A DNA stretch of 64,000 nt from the NCBI GenBank assembly GCA_013365325.1, contig JABVXV010000215.1, positions 5,880-69,879 of the forward strand, in the 5' to 3' direction. A model generated the notes under the pieces. The model was not told the DNA's origin. It did no database searches and saw only the letters and a program-made list of their open reading frames with translations. Each line of letters starts with the position of its first letter. The first letter of the stretch is position 1. Made by a program: the position numbers and the translations under genes. Source of the DNA: Dipetalonema caudispina. Lineage: Eukaryota > Nematoda > Chromadorea > Rhabditida > Onchocercidae. This document shows positions 17,771 to 36,882 of this stretch, one piece after another.

Positions 17771-18123
17771 TTAGTAGTAAATAAGAAAGCAACAGATGAA
17801 GATGATTAGCGAGCGTAGGGAGCAAAGGTCATCAACATTATCATCATCATCATCATCATTTGTTTCAGGATCTTCATAACAAAAAGTTCCGTCTTTAATC
17901 GGTTGAAAACTGGCAACTGCTGAAATGAAGCTAAAAATAAAGGAGATGAGCAACTTTTTCTCTCTTTAAATATTAATTCATCCTAATGCGTACAACATAC
18001 ATAACATACCGCCAAATTTCTTTTCCACAATTTGAAGGATTTACTGCACGAATCGATTTCCTTCGGATATGCAAGATCGGTAACATTTGCAAATGCTTCG
18101 GAGATAATTTTTAAGTTCGACAT
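17771..18123 (-). CDS. Possible small spliced gene, frame uncertain
   Basis: An intron of normal nematode form separates two open blocks: donor GCG|GTATGT at 18009 and acceptor TTTTTAG or ATTTCAG near 17931/17921. The frame beginning at ATG 18123 (MSNLKIISEAFANVTD...) joins the second block in a frame that stops early or encodes a Met-run. A different frame of the first block (from an ATG near 18099) joins smoothly to a 2nd-exon frame with FISAVASFQPIKDGTFCYE, a six-Asp run and a short hydrophobic C-terminus ending FICCFLIYY. Which frame is real, and whether there are earlier exons, cannot be settled here. No family recognised. Confidence 0.3.
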
Positions 18124-19201
18124 TATCAATTACAATAAGAAGAATAGAAAGAATGGGAGGAAAGAAGAAAAGAAAGGAAAAAGAGGAAAAGATGAAATTT
18201 AAGGAGCGAAGGGAGGAAGAACTGATAACCTCAATGACCCTTAACCTCCTCCCTCCCTATATCAGTTCCACTTATATCCATACAATATATTACAACACGT
18301 TTTCATGATCTAATTTAAAATATTTAGGGATCGAAGATCATCCGGAATAATCAACAAAAATATTATTGAAATTGAAGGTAGTTAAATTGGATGCTACTTT
18401 CGTTTTCTTAAGGAGCAACAAATGAAATTGCAAAATTGTACATATGAAAAGAATCGATGATTCGATAAGCTGTAAATTATATCATTTATTTATAGATAAT
18501 AGCAAACAATTTTATGCTGATCAATCAATAATGCAAAAATTTTGAAATGAGCAATGTATAAAGATAACAAGTTAATAAAGCTAAATTGTATAAGTTCATA
18601 AATTTCAGTAGACAAAGTTAGACGGAATAATTTTCACTTAGATTAATCATATTAGATCAGAAAATTGTTTTATCGATAATAAAGAATTTTCAAATTTTTT
18701 AATTTACGATAATTGCGGTAAAATATATGCAAGATAACATTTCGAATATCTAACACCATTTCTATTGATAACGTGAAATGGTTCGCATTTTACATATATA
18801 CTTCATAACGGATAAAAAAAAAAAAAAAGAAAAAAAGAATTAAATGATATAAGATGAAGAAGAAAGTGAAAAAAAATTTTTGTTGATAATTAAAATGGAT
18901 GATTGAATTTCGTAATACTTTTTAAATTTTATTATCATAAAATTTAGACTTTTGTCCTTGTAGAAAATAATACAAAAACTATTACAATACAATAATTTTT
19001 TTCTTCTTCGTTTTTTACCTTCTCTGCTATGAATGCTATTTATTAACGACAAAGAAGAAGCAAAGAAAGAATAATTAGAACTACAATAACATCAATGTGT
19101 GACGTATTCAATATTGTCAAATGATGACAGATCATTGATCATATAACAATGTGATAATTTTTACATGTCGTGAATTTTTGAAATGAATGAAAGCTCATGT
19201 A

Positions 19202-19450
19202 TTGTTGTTATGGATAATTTGTGTGGTAAATAATTCCACTGATTGATATCTAATGTTGAATATTTGTTGTTATGGATAATTTGTGTGGTAAATAATTCCA
19301 CTGATTGATATCCATTGTTGAATATTTGTTGTTATGAATAATTTGTGTGGTAAATAATTCCACTGATTGATATCCAATGTTGAATATTTGTTGTTATGGA
19401 TAATTTGTGTGGTAAATAATTTCACTGATTGATATCCAATGTTGAATATT
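19202..19450. repeat. 62-bp tandem repeat, four copies
   Basis: Units start at about 19203, 19265, 19327 and 19389 with period 62. Each reads TGTTGTTATGGATAATTTGT, then a TGGTAAATAATTCCACTGAT core, ending TGTTGAATATT. Only a handful of substitutions separate the copies (for example taatgttg/ccattgttg and atgaata/atggata), so the array is young. Confidence 0.92.
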
Positions 19451-22400
19451 TCATGGAAAAATTAATGGTATAAGAAAAGTAAATGTAAACGATTAAATCT
19501 TATTTTTTTCTTTTTTTTTTTTTACTGTGATGTATAATTTTTTTTTTTTTTTTCATTGAAATGTAAAAATTAAATGAATTAACTTTTAATTAGCAAAAAT
19601 GATTTCGTGAACGAATTTTCCTTTTTAATTAACAACAAAATGAATTACCCATTTAGTGATATATCTTTCATACAAATATTTTTAAATTGGAAATATCAGA
19701 CATTTTTCAATTTTTTCATTGGAAAATTTTCAACCAACAATTATTAGCTTGTCTGAACTCTTTCTGCTGACATCATATTGTTTATTTTAATTTAACAACT
19801 GTCTATTATATCAAAATCAATCTTAAAATATTAATTATAATGTCAAAAAAATATAACCTTCTATAATATTTTTATAAAAATATGATAAGATAAAATAAGA
19901 CATTGCTTTCAATGAGCTGTAAAAGTCTAGCAAGAACAATATTACTTAACCTTACTTATCATCCAATTAACCTATTAAGAAATATGAATGCTTAATAACG
20001 ACATGAATTAGTTTTCTTTGCAAATTATTTATTGAAATACATGGAACATGTTTAAATATGTCCTACAGGATGGAAAAGATAAGCGAACATTGATACGTTG
20101 AAAAGTGACTTATATTTTCAACTTTAAAATGGCACTTCACGTGGAAAACACATGAGATAATAGATCGTACCATCGTGAATTGGATACATCCACGGCAGTT
20201 AATTTTATCCTTTTTTTGATACAATTTAGCAAACCTAATTCTTTTGTTTTTTACAGGTCCATTACAAAATTGAAAATATAATTCTGAAGCTTTTATTAAA
20301 AAATTTGCCGAAAAAAAAAAATGTGAAAGGAGAAACTGAGATAATACTGCATTCCGGATCCATTTTTCATCATTACAACTGCATTGATATGTGAAGTGTT
20401 AATTTCAAATTTCAAAATTAAATTATTATTTACGATGAAAAAGTAGGCCAATCTTTTTCTCCTATCTACTTCATTCTTGTTTTATTTTGCACTTTTCATT
20501 GAAGATCAATAACAAATTAATTCTATGATTGATCCCACTTTTGGTTACCAATCATTAATTGCTATTTGTTAAAGTATAAATAAACAAAACAGGAAATAAA
20601 ACTGAAATAAAAAAATGAAGAACAAAATGGATTGGAATTATTTGCGAAGAAATGAGAACGGATAAGGATCAATCTTTTCTAATTCCGTAATATAAATAAA
20701 TGTAGCCATAGGACTGTTTAACTCGATATCCACGTGAAATATTTGCATTCCAAATTTGTCAATACAAATTTTGAAAGCTATTCAAAATATTATCGAATTT
20801 GTATTACTTCAAAAAATGGCTTTATTTATTTAATAGGTACTGCTAATCACTAATGGATTACATTTGTACTTCCAAAATATTGATTCAACATATTTACGTC
20901 AAACTTCACGTAAGATTTTACTAGAAATATTCGAACGTTTAATGAACCAAACTTGCCAATTGGTATCATATTACAAAATAACTAAATCTCAAATGAATAT
21001 TGAACTTCTGACATATGCACACCATACCATCATCTTATAACAAAAATGAATGATCAATAAAATCAGTAATGATCTAAAATTACGTTTGATCGAATTCAGT
21101 GTTAAATTAACATATCAGACTAAATATTTAGCGTTAATAATGCATCATTTTATCAATGCATTCTATTGAAAAATATCATTTAAATTTTAGCCAGGAATCT
21201 CCACTCATACTGACCCATTACTTTGACCAATTACCCGGAACATTGATTATTTTAACAATAGCAGCTATTGATACAAAATACTCTTCCAATTTGTCACATT
21301 TAAGCTATCACTGTCATATCTTATAACATAATTACAATATGAATTGTTCGCTTCAACACAATTTAGAGTGACAAAACTGAAAATAGAGTACTTTTATAGC
21401 TATAACCTATCATCATCATCGTAAACATAATGCATTTCTCTTTCATGGATAATAAGCTAATTATTAATTTCAAAGGTTAGCAGTAATAATCTAATTTGTT
21501 TTCTATATAGTAATGGTCATTTGGTCAGATAAACAGCTGCTACATCGAAGAGTACTTTCGTTGCAGAGAAAGCTATGATCATAGTTATGAGTGTTAAGCC
21601 ATATCAGCTAGTAATTCTGGGCTAATTTAGCCAAAAAATAGCTAGAAAATATAAATTCTTAGAATGGACTTTGTTTGAAATAAATGGCAATGAATATTTA
21701 TTTCATTAAGTATCTTTTGTAGTATTTCCTATCAAAATCTTCTCATAGCGGAATTGTCCAGCATAAAGAACCGGTTGGTCACAACAAATTTACACTGTTG
21801 TAAACAAATAAATAAATAAATTAGCTATAAAATGGAGATATCCTTGTTAGAGAGAATAAATTATACTATTTTGAAATTAAATTTCGAAAATGTATGATAA
21901 TTATGACTAACTTTTATCTTATTATCCTTATAATTAGCACTTTACAATTAATTAGCATGTATATAAATGCATCATACTATATATTTCATATTTATTGCAG
22001 CTCAATGGTTAAACTTTTCCAAACTCTACTCATCACTTTTTGCATAGAAATAATCTTTAAGCATAAAATTGCACCGATCTTTAACAAAACATATGCAAAA
22101 AGAGAAAGAAAACATTTATCGTCAATTCTATTGGGATTCAACGATGTAAAATTTGAATTGATATTGAAATGCAATATGCTATTCCGAACGAGTGATTAAT
22201 TTCTGTCTGTTAGTTTTGTTTTTTTTTTTTTTTTTCTTTTTTTCTTTAAACTTGAACTGAAGTACAAGAAATTCCAATAATTTTAATGCAATTTCTGTTA
22301 AACATATCAAAATCTCAGCATAAATTGCGCTTCAACAAAGAAGCAAAAAATACTAATAATAATGAACATTAATCAAATTTCAGTTGCAGTTTTGCAATTT

Positions 22401-24252
22401 GCAGTTGCAATTGCAAAATTGATAAGTCGATTAATCTCCATGCATCGAATAATTTTAAAAATTTCAAAAAACATTCCAATTCTTTTGCTTGTTTTATTTC
22501 TTTATTTATCACAATTGGAAATTTTCTTTTGCAGCTATTTTGATTGAGATTGATCATTGGAAGATTTTTCTAGCAATTATCAAACAAAAACAATTCAAAA
22601 GGTGGCTCTTTATTTCCTAAAATTTTAAGATGGCTAAGTATAGGAGGCGGAGGGGGTAAAACAATACTGATGCACTCTTACATAACATAAATCGATGACC
22701 GAAGGAAATCAATTAAAATCGGTTGAATATCAACAAATGTAAAAATCAAATCAACAAAATAATTTGTCGAATAATTATCAGCAAAAAAAAAATTAGGACA
22801 AAATTATTTGAAGATAAAGAATGTGAATGTTACATATGGATGTGATACAAATTCGATAATATGAATTTAACTCATCGAAATTAATTTTTAAAAAATTTTA
22901 AATCATACCTAAAATTAGAGTATTTCAGTATCGAAGGGAAAAATAATCATGTAAGAGTTAAACAATAACAAAATATGGTATAGTACGAATTTAAATAATT
23001 GAAAAATTAATGCATCAAAGAAATGAAACAATGAGCATATCAACAAAGGATGAAATTGTTACAATAAAATGTTTACAAACAATAAACATATGATTATAAT
23101 TTGCATTAATGTAAAAGAATAAAACAATTTACATCATTGATCGTATCCATAAGTAATGATGAAAAGATTTCTCGGTCAATTCGGTGAATTTCTAATTAAA
23201 TTTTTTAATAGATGAAAAGAAAAGTTTTTCCCTTCTCTAAATGTAATTTCAAATCATCGTATTCTATTATTATTTCTTATTCTTTTTTCCATTTATTTCA
23301 CTTTCTTCTTTTCCTTATTATTTATGCAACATTGATCAAATTTTTTTTTTTTTTTTTTTAATTTCCATCTTAACATTTTATCGTATCCAAAGTATTTTTA
23401 TGCATAACTTTTTCATCGATTAATTTGTTAATACAAAAATCTTAACCCTTTTATAGATTATTATATTTTTCCATTTCCCAATATCTCTTTTCACTTATTT
23501 TTTTTTTCTTTTTTTTGCTATTTTTAATTAATTAGTATGCTTGACGAAAAGAAAATTTCATTTCATTTTTATTGCAATTATTAACTTCTTTATCATTAAT
23601 AATATTCTGATATTATCCATGATAGGTCATTCCATTCTTCTAAAATTGTCATTGCTTTCATTTTTTAATTAATATTTTCTCATTCATATATTTATTAAGC
23701 CTGTTTTATCAGTAATAATTCATTACGCTCAAAATTATCGCTGAAAATTTTTCATTATTTAATTTTTTTTTTTTTTTTTTTTAGCTCTTAATGATTTCTG
23801 CAAAAAGTTTTTAAAGATGCTATCTTTTAATGATAACTGTAGCAATGAAATGTATAAAGAATCAAAGAATTGAATTGAAATGTAATCATTGATCGATTAT
23901 AGATTCAAATAGATGATGAAGAATAACCCGAATAACATGTCATATTAAAAGGTATTAATAACACTTATCGATCAAGCATTGACCTTTCTATCATTTCTCA
24001 TAATATGCAGCAAAATGATTTACAGCATTAGATTATCTAACTAAATTATGAAAGTTCCTAAGATAGATAAAACAAATGAATTATTTCAATTAAATCTACA
24101 AAAAATAATTTGTGAGAGAGACAAATCGTTGCATAATGACTCAGTCTTTTATAGACACTGTTGAAATCAGTCTCGGTATTGGCGGCATCAATTTGGAGTG
24201 ATTGGGAAGTGCTGGTGGGATTTGTGTTGTTGAGGAGTTTTGTTACGCACAA

Positions 24253-24263
24253 TTGATTTTCAG
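24253..24263 (+). promoter_or_regulatory. Possible trans-splice acceptor of SPT16
   Basis: TTGATTTTCAG lies about 70 bases before the SPT16 ATG, with no matching coding exon upstream. It could receive a spliced leader or be the 3' end of a 5' UTR intron. Confidence 0.35.
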
Positions 24264-24334
24264 ATTGTTGACGTTAATACGTAAACGTGAACGTGAGTGT
24301 ATCCATTCTTGTCATTTGTTCAACATCTGTCACA

Positions 24335-32163
<7,829 letters not shown>

Positions 32164-32920
32164 AGGGCTCATCACTGTATTCATCGTCAGTAATTGTTGT
32201 ACCGTCTCTATGTAAATTTGTTAGCGATGAGAAAAGAAGCAGAAATGAGTCACTTAGCTATTTCGAAGACTTAAATGCACATTTTGCGCCTCTCCTTGGT
32301 TGATCAGAACTACTATTTTAAAATTAATCCATCCCATCCGAGACCATTTTTGATGTTTTTTCTAATTCCAACCTATAGATTTTATTCCAATATGAGTCGC
32401 TACTCTGTCTCCATTATGCTCGTATCTGTTTTTTTTTTTTTCGATTTGTTCATATGCATTATTTTATAGCTCATCGACACTTGCAAAAAACTTAGGATTC
32501 AGTTCTGAATTTTTTTTTAGCTTTCTTCCCTTCGGCAAAAGCTACCTCAGTGGTTCTGAGTAAAAGTTATTAGGAACAAGTAGATATTAAATTTATTTGT
32601 TTCCTTCTAACTGAAGTTATCAGAGGAACGGAATAACCTAACCATCTCATGTTTTTCATTGTGGCCTTTACATTTATTTACCGTGCCGGTCTGAAATTTG
32701 CTTCGAATAGATTTTAAGATGGTTCATGTCCTGGATAAAACACACATTTCTCCTTCTTTTTTCTATCATACTACTAAAAAACTAAATAAAAATTATTGAT
32801 TTATCGACTTCTTTGCACTTTGTGGAAGTGAAGTGTTAAAAGCACGAATAAGCTAACCACAAAGAATTACGTAAACTGTTATAACGCGCTTCAGAACAAA
32901 GGACTCTATCATAAGGTAAC

Positions 32921-33410
32921 ATGACCAACAAAAGGTAAAACGTAATATCATAGAAGACGAAAGACTGTTATGCTTTAATTACAAATGCTATTCTCAGTCG
33001 GCGTAAGGGATCAGAAAAGCTGACAAAAGCAACTTTTCCAATTGAGGGTGTTAAGTTTAACTTCCAGAAACTGGTGCTGTTTCTCTCTCAACTCTGGGAA
33101 GCCCTAAAATTACTTATTTTTCCAAATAGTGATTATGCAAAGCACTTCGGTACACGAAAAAAAAACAAATATATCACTTGACGAAGAATATGAAAGGAAG
33201 GTAAAAAAATTAAAATCTGGATGTGTAACTAAAACTGATAAGCACATGGGCCAACTTTACAAAACCAATACAAATAGAACAGCCACTGAAAAGCAGTTAG
33301 AAGTTCCCAGTTTTTGCCTTGGAGGCGAAAACATCCTTCAGAAACTATTTTCAAGGCCGTTGGCATATATATCCGATTCTCAATTTTTTTTCGATGTTGA
33401 TCCACCATAA
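32921..33410 (+). CDS. Small predicted protein of unknown function
   Basis: I do not recognise this gene. Three exons (32921-32934, 32998-33047, 33130-33410) join in frame through introns of 63 and 82 bases to a 114-aa protein. Donors are AG|GTAAAA and GAGG|GTGTTA, acceptors TTCTCAG and CCAAATAG. The N-terminus is basic (SRRKGSEKLTK, a possible nuclear signal), the centre is charged, and the C-terminus is SRPLAYISDSQFFFDVDPP, aromatic and acidic like a short binding motif. An AATAAA lies 43 bases after the stop. It starts 757 bases after the SPT16 stop on the same strand and converges on NAA30. The last exon alone has 93 open codons from an internal ATG, so a shorter single-exon product is possible. 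It could also be a chance frame. Confidence 0.5.
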
Positions 33411-33452
33411 AAAGTATATTTTTATAGATATTTTCCCCTCTTTTTGCCAAAA

Positions 33453-33458
33453 TAAAAT
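33453..33458 (+). terminator. Candidate polyadenylation signal
   Basis: AATAAA 43 bases downstream of the stop of the small plus-strand gene at 32921-33410. A hexamer alone is weak evidence in AT-rich DNA. Confidence 0.4.
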
Positions 33459-33681
33459 GATTCGACTATATTTCTTGACATTGAACGGAATTTAAAGCTG
33501 AACATTGCATAATGCAGATATCAATGACACGGTTCTAAACTGCCGAATAATTGTTTACGCAATATTTCCTACCAAATAGAAACAGAAAGACGTTCACTTA
33601 ATTTCCTAGTCTTGTAACAAAAGATAATCTAATCTTGGTAGATGGTTACCTACTACTGCTGCGACATGAGTGTGAAACAAT

Positions 33682-35913
33682 TCATGGAACACATTGAGTA
33701 TTGCTGAGAAACATCGGCGGATCAAGTAGCAGAGATTCGTTGATGGTAGTTAAGAAGAGCTTGAGCCTATAAGCATCCACACCATTCAAATAGTAACGGA
33801 ACAACCGTTTTTCGCGGATGAATCCTAAATTACTATAGAGGCGCAGAGCGTCTGAATTGGTTACTTCGGTTTCCAACACAACCTGAAAAGTGGTAAGAAT
33901 TTTACGGGAGTTCATGCGTGAAAAAAAAATGAAGCTAGCACGAACGTGGAGAAATCCTTGTTATTTCGCTCGACGCAAAAGTCAACATTGGTTGGCAAGA
34001 AAACAGGGGCTTAAAACACAGTGATTAAATATTAACAAAAACGAAGGAAACGTAGAAAAATGTAAATATTCACTTGATCGCAACCCATTTCTTGCATATT
34101 TGATATAGCTTTCTGCACCAAACGAGTGCCTGAAAATGCAAAATGTCTTAAGGTTTCACAACAGGGGTAGATAAGTTACACAGAACAAGAAGCAGAACAG
34201 ATTTTCACCAACCTATACCCATTTTTCGACATGACTCGTCGACTGCAAGCATTGCAATATACCCACGGCGGCGATTTTCTCGACTCAAATCTAGCTTACA
34301 GACAATTGCACCAACATATTTGTCATCGTTCTGATCCAGTGCCTAAATTACTTCAGTAAAATTCGGGCTAAAATGAATTCACAGATTCCACTTATTTTTT
34401 TCGGAAGAAAGATCTAGGCAATATCTGAAAACCCCTTCATATCACACCCTTTACTGAACTGAGGTACTACAAACAACGGATCACGCACATTTAAACTGAT
34501 TATAAGTACCATTACTCGTCGGCAAGTTAGAAAGAGTGCAGTTGTGAATTAATGAACTCCAAAAAAATATATTTTATTTTCATAGGCCTTTACAATCACA
34601 CTAAAAAACTTTTTGTAATAAGTCAATATTATGTTAGCAAAATGATAATAAACAGGGAATGAGTATAAATGTTTGTCATTGCTGTCAATATCAGTCATAT
34701 CCGGTTCTTGCCGAAAGAGAAAGTTGTGGAAGCAGGAACGATTTGTAAAATACAGTGAACAGAGTAGTTCAATACTGCGAAAGAATAGCGATGATGAACA
34801 GTACCGCTAGGCCAGAATGAAATATAAGAAGAAAAGTAGAATGGAAAACTTTTGGCTACTAGGGAATTGTCGAACAAGCTGCGAAATTAAAGGCAAACTT
34901 CCCAGAGCCAGTGTTTCAGAAACAATAGGTAGTAAAACTTATGGCACAAATGATGAAAAAACTGTTGAAAATTTCTGTGGCTGAATGATAGAATGCCTAA
35001 TAACAAGAACAGCATGTACAATTAAAGAAAGATGGGCAGAAAGTCAATCTAAGAAAATCAAACGTCAAGAAAAGTGTTATGTCATGTTAGGTGATCGCAA
35101 AGACATTCATTATTATAAGATATTAGTCGTATAGGTAAAATGAAGGACGTAATGAGAAGACAGAAGGTCACTGCTGACCGACGTAAGTTAATAAAAAACC
35201 TCGAAAATTAGTGATGAATCCTGTAAAATCATTTTCTTCCAAACAGTAATTTTTTGCAAGAGACTTACCAGCAAGCACAACTTTGGCCAGTTATGTATGA
35301 AATAGCGATAAGTGTAGATGGAATAAGGCTCGCTAAGTACTTTCGTGATAAGTCGCATAATGTCGACCATTTGATACTCATTCTCGTATTCAACTATATG
35401 AATACGTTTTATTTTTATACTGGACACTATCGTTTGACTCTCCGCTTCCGCGACTGAACCATTCGGTGTACATCCCTCCACTGTACATTGCGTCACTTGA
35501 GCTTTGTGCATCTCATTAACCTGCTCCGTAACAACCTGGGAATGTGGTATACAAAGGTAGTAGACAACAAATAATATTTTCCAGAAATAGTCACAGGATA
35601 AGAATGCATTAAATTATTGTGAGCCATGTTTTAAAGTTAAACAGAGGACCACATATACAGAAGAATCAGAAGATTCACCAAAATATATAACTAAATTTTA
35701 CAAGCTAGTCAAAAAATACCTAAAATTACAACTCACCTCTTCCACTTCAACTTCCTCCTTTTTCACTTCATCAGTTCTTTCGATACATTTACCAGAACTA
35801 GCTTCGTTGGTTAGAGTTAAGCAGCGTTTCAGTGTTAAGATGGCTTCATCCAGTACTTCCACGGAATTATTGTTACTACTAGAATGAGGGCATACATCGA
35901 CCCCCTTCTCCAT
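33682..35913 (-). CDS. NAA30: N-alpha-acetyltransferase 30 (NatC catalytic subunit)
   Basis: GNAT enzyme that acetylates the initiator Met of nascent proteins with hydrophobic second residues, on the ribosome with NAA35 and NAA38. Five exons join in frame to 276 aa: 35913-35737, 35535-35269, 34342-34213, 34129-34074, 33882-33682. A variable, Glu/Ser-rich N-terminal extension of about 105 residues precedes the GNAT domain. [50 protein letters not shown] (acetyl-CoA loop R187-x-x-G-I-G192) and [20 protein letters not shown] agree closely with animal NAA30. About 20 residues ([20 protein letters not shown]...) extend past the usual end at RLKLWLR. A TTTTCAG acceptor lies ~30 bases before the ATG (trans-splicing candidate). 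Intron 2 (34343-35268) carries a ~470-bp interspersed repeat. Confidence 0.95.
34442..34907 (-). repeat. ~470-bp interspersed repeat, copy 1 (in NAA30 intron 2)
   Basis: The reverse complement of this segment matches 55138-55610 over its whole length with scattered substitutions and a few small indels. Shared blocks include GATATGACTGATATTGACAG, TTTTAGTGTGATTGTAAAGG, GCACTCTTTCTAACTTGC and TGATCCGTTGTTTGTAGTA. No terminal inverted repeat, poly(A) tail or target-site duplication was evident by eye, so the element class is unknown. It lies in the NAA30 intron in the same orientation as that gene's transcription. Confidence 0.9.
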
Positions 35914-35943
35914 GTCATAACGTGAAAATCACAGTTAAAAAAC

Positions 35944-35956
35944 CTGAAAATTAAAC
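35944..35956 (-). promoter_or_regulatory. Probable trans-splice acceptor of NAA30
   Basis: Minus-strand TTTAATTTTCAG ends about 30 bases before the NAA30 ATG, and no upstream coding exon is apparent. Confidence 0.4.
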
Positions 35957-36882
35957 AATATATTAAGTTGGATATCGCCTGCCAGATAGATGAAGTAAAT
36001 CTTCTCCAGCGTTCATATAACAATATTGTTAAGCCCAAAATCGAGATACGGTTTTGACATACTTGAGTGCTAGTTGACGAACTGTCCCAAACAAGTGCAA
36101 TGAATTTGAAAGTACTGTAAGTTAGCTAAAGGAAAATGTCAACCTTTAAAACTGGGTTTAAATAATCACCACATAATTAACTTTCAAACTATGAATAATA
36201 ATATTAACACAATGATAAGCCTATAACAACTTATAACTGCAAAGTAGGAATGAAGAAATAATGATTTCATATCATTTCCTAATACTATTTATGCTCAAAA
36301 TTCAATGTCTCATATTCGACTGCTCATCAGCAACTCCAAGCTATTTCCCAGAGTAAATGAATAAACAAACTTTTCTAGAACTTAATATAATTCCTTCTAC
36401 TACAATTACATAGTAGTGGATATCACATTATGTTCGAGAAAATTTGGAATTTGTGAGGGCGACTAATAATGGTAGTCACTCTTGCAATTCCTGAAACCAC
36501 TTATTTAACATTAGACGAAACATTCATTTAAACACAGCAAAAAGCAATCAAAGCCGATTTTATGAAATATGAAACAAATTGGATCATTTCATAGGTTATA
36601 CCCTGGTATAATATATACATCGATGGTCCTGGATAACCAATTTCCATTTTCATGAGAAACAGTCATGTTTTTAGATATTCTTTATTTCACTTCAATTAGT
36701 GCTTTCCAAATCTTACGCAACACAGCTATACTAGTAAAATTATCACGAAAAACAATCTAGAAATAAGGGATCAAAGGTTAGACGAATATTAGAACTGTAC
36801 AGAATCCAAGCTTTTTCGATAAAAAAACTAGTGAAAATTAAATTTAACTGAAAACTATGGCCTGTATATGATTAAAGACCGA

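Larger units (their letters stand above)
18124..24334. other. 6-kb gene-poor stretch
   Basis: No convincing exon was found between the doubtful small gene and SPT16. Contents are poly(T) tracts (for example 22218-22236, 23340-23359, 23764-23782), the 62-bp tandem array at 19202-19450, and several AT-only open frames such as 21894-22199 with no protein-like conservation pattern. The right end contains the SPT16 promoter and 5' UTR. Confidence 0.5.

Noticed and set aside
19202..19450. Regularly spaced repeats resembling a CRISPR array.
   Set aside because: The whole 62-bp unit is repeated with no unique spacers, and the window is eukaryotic.
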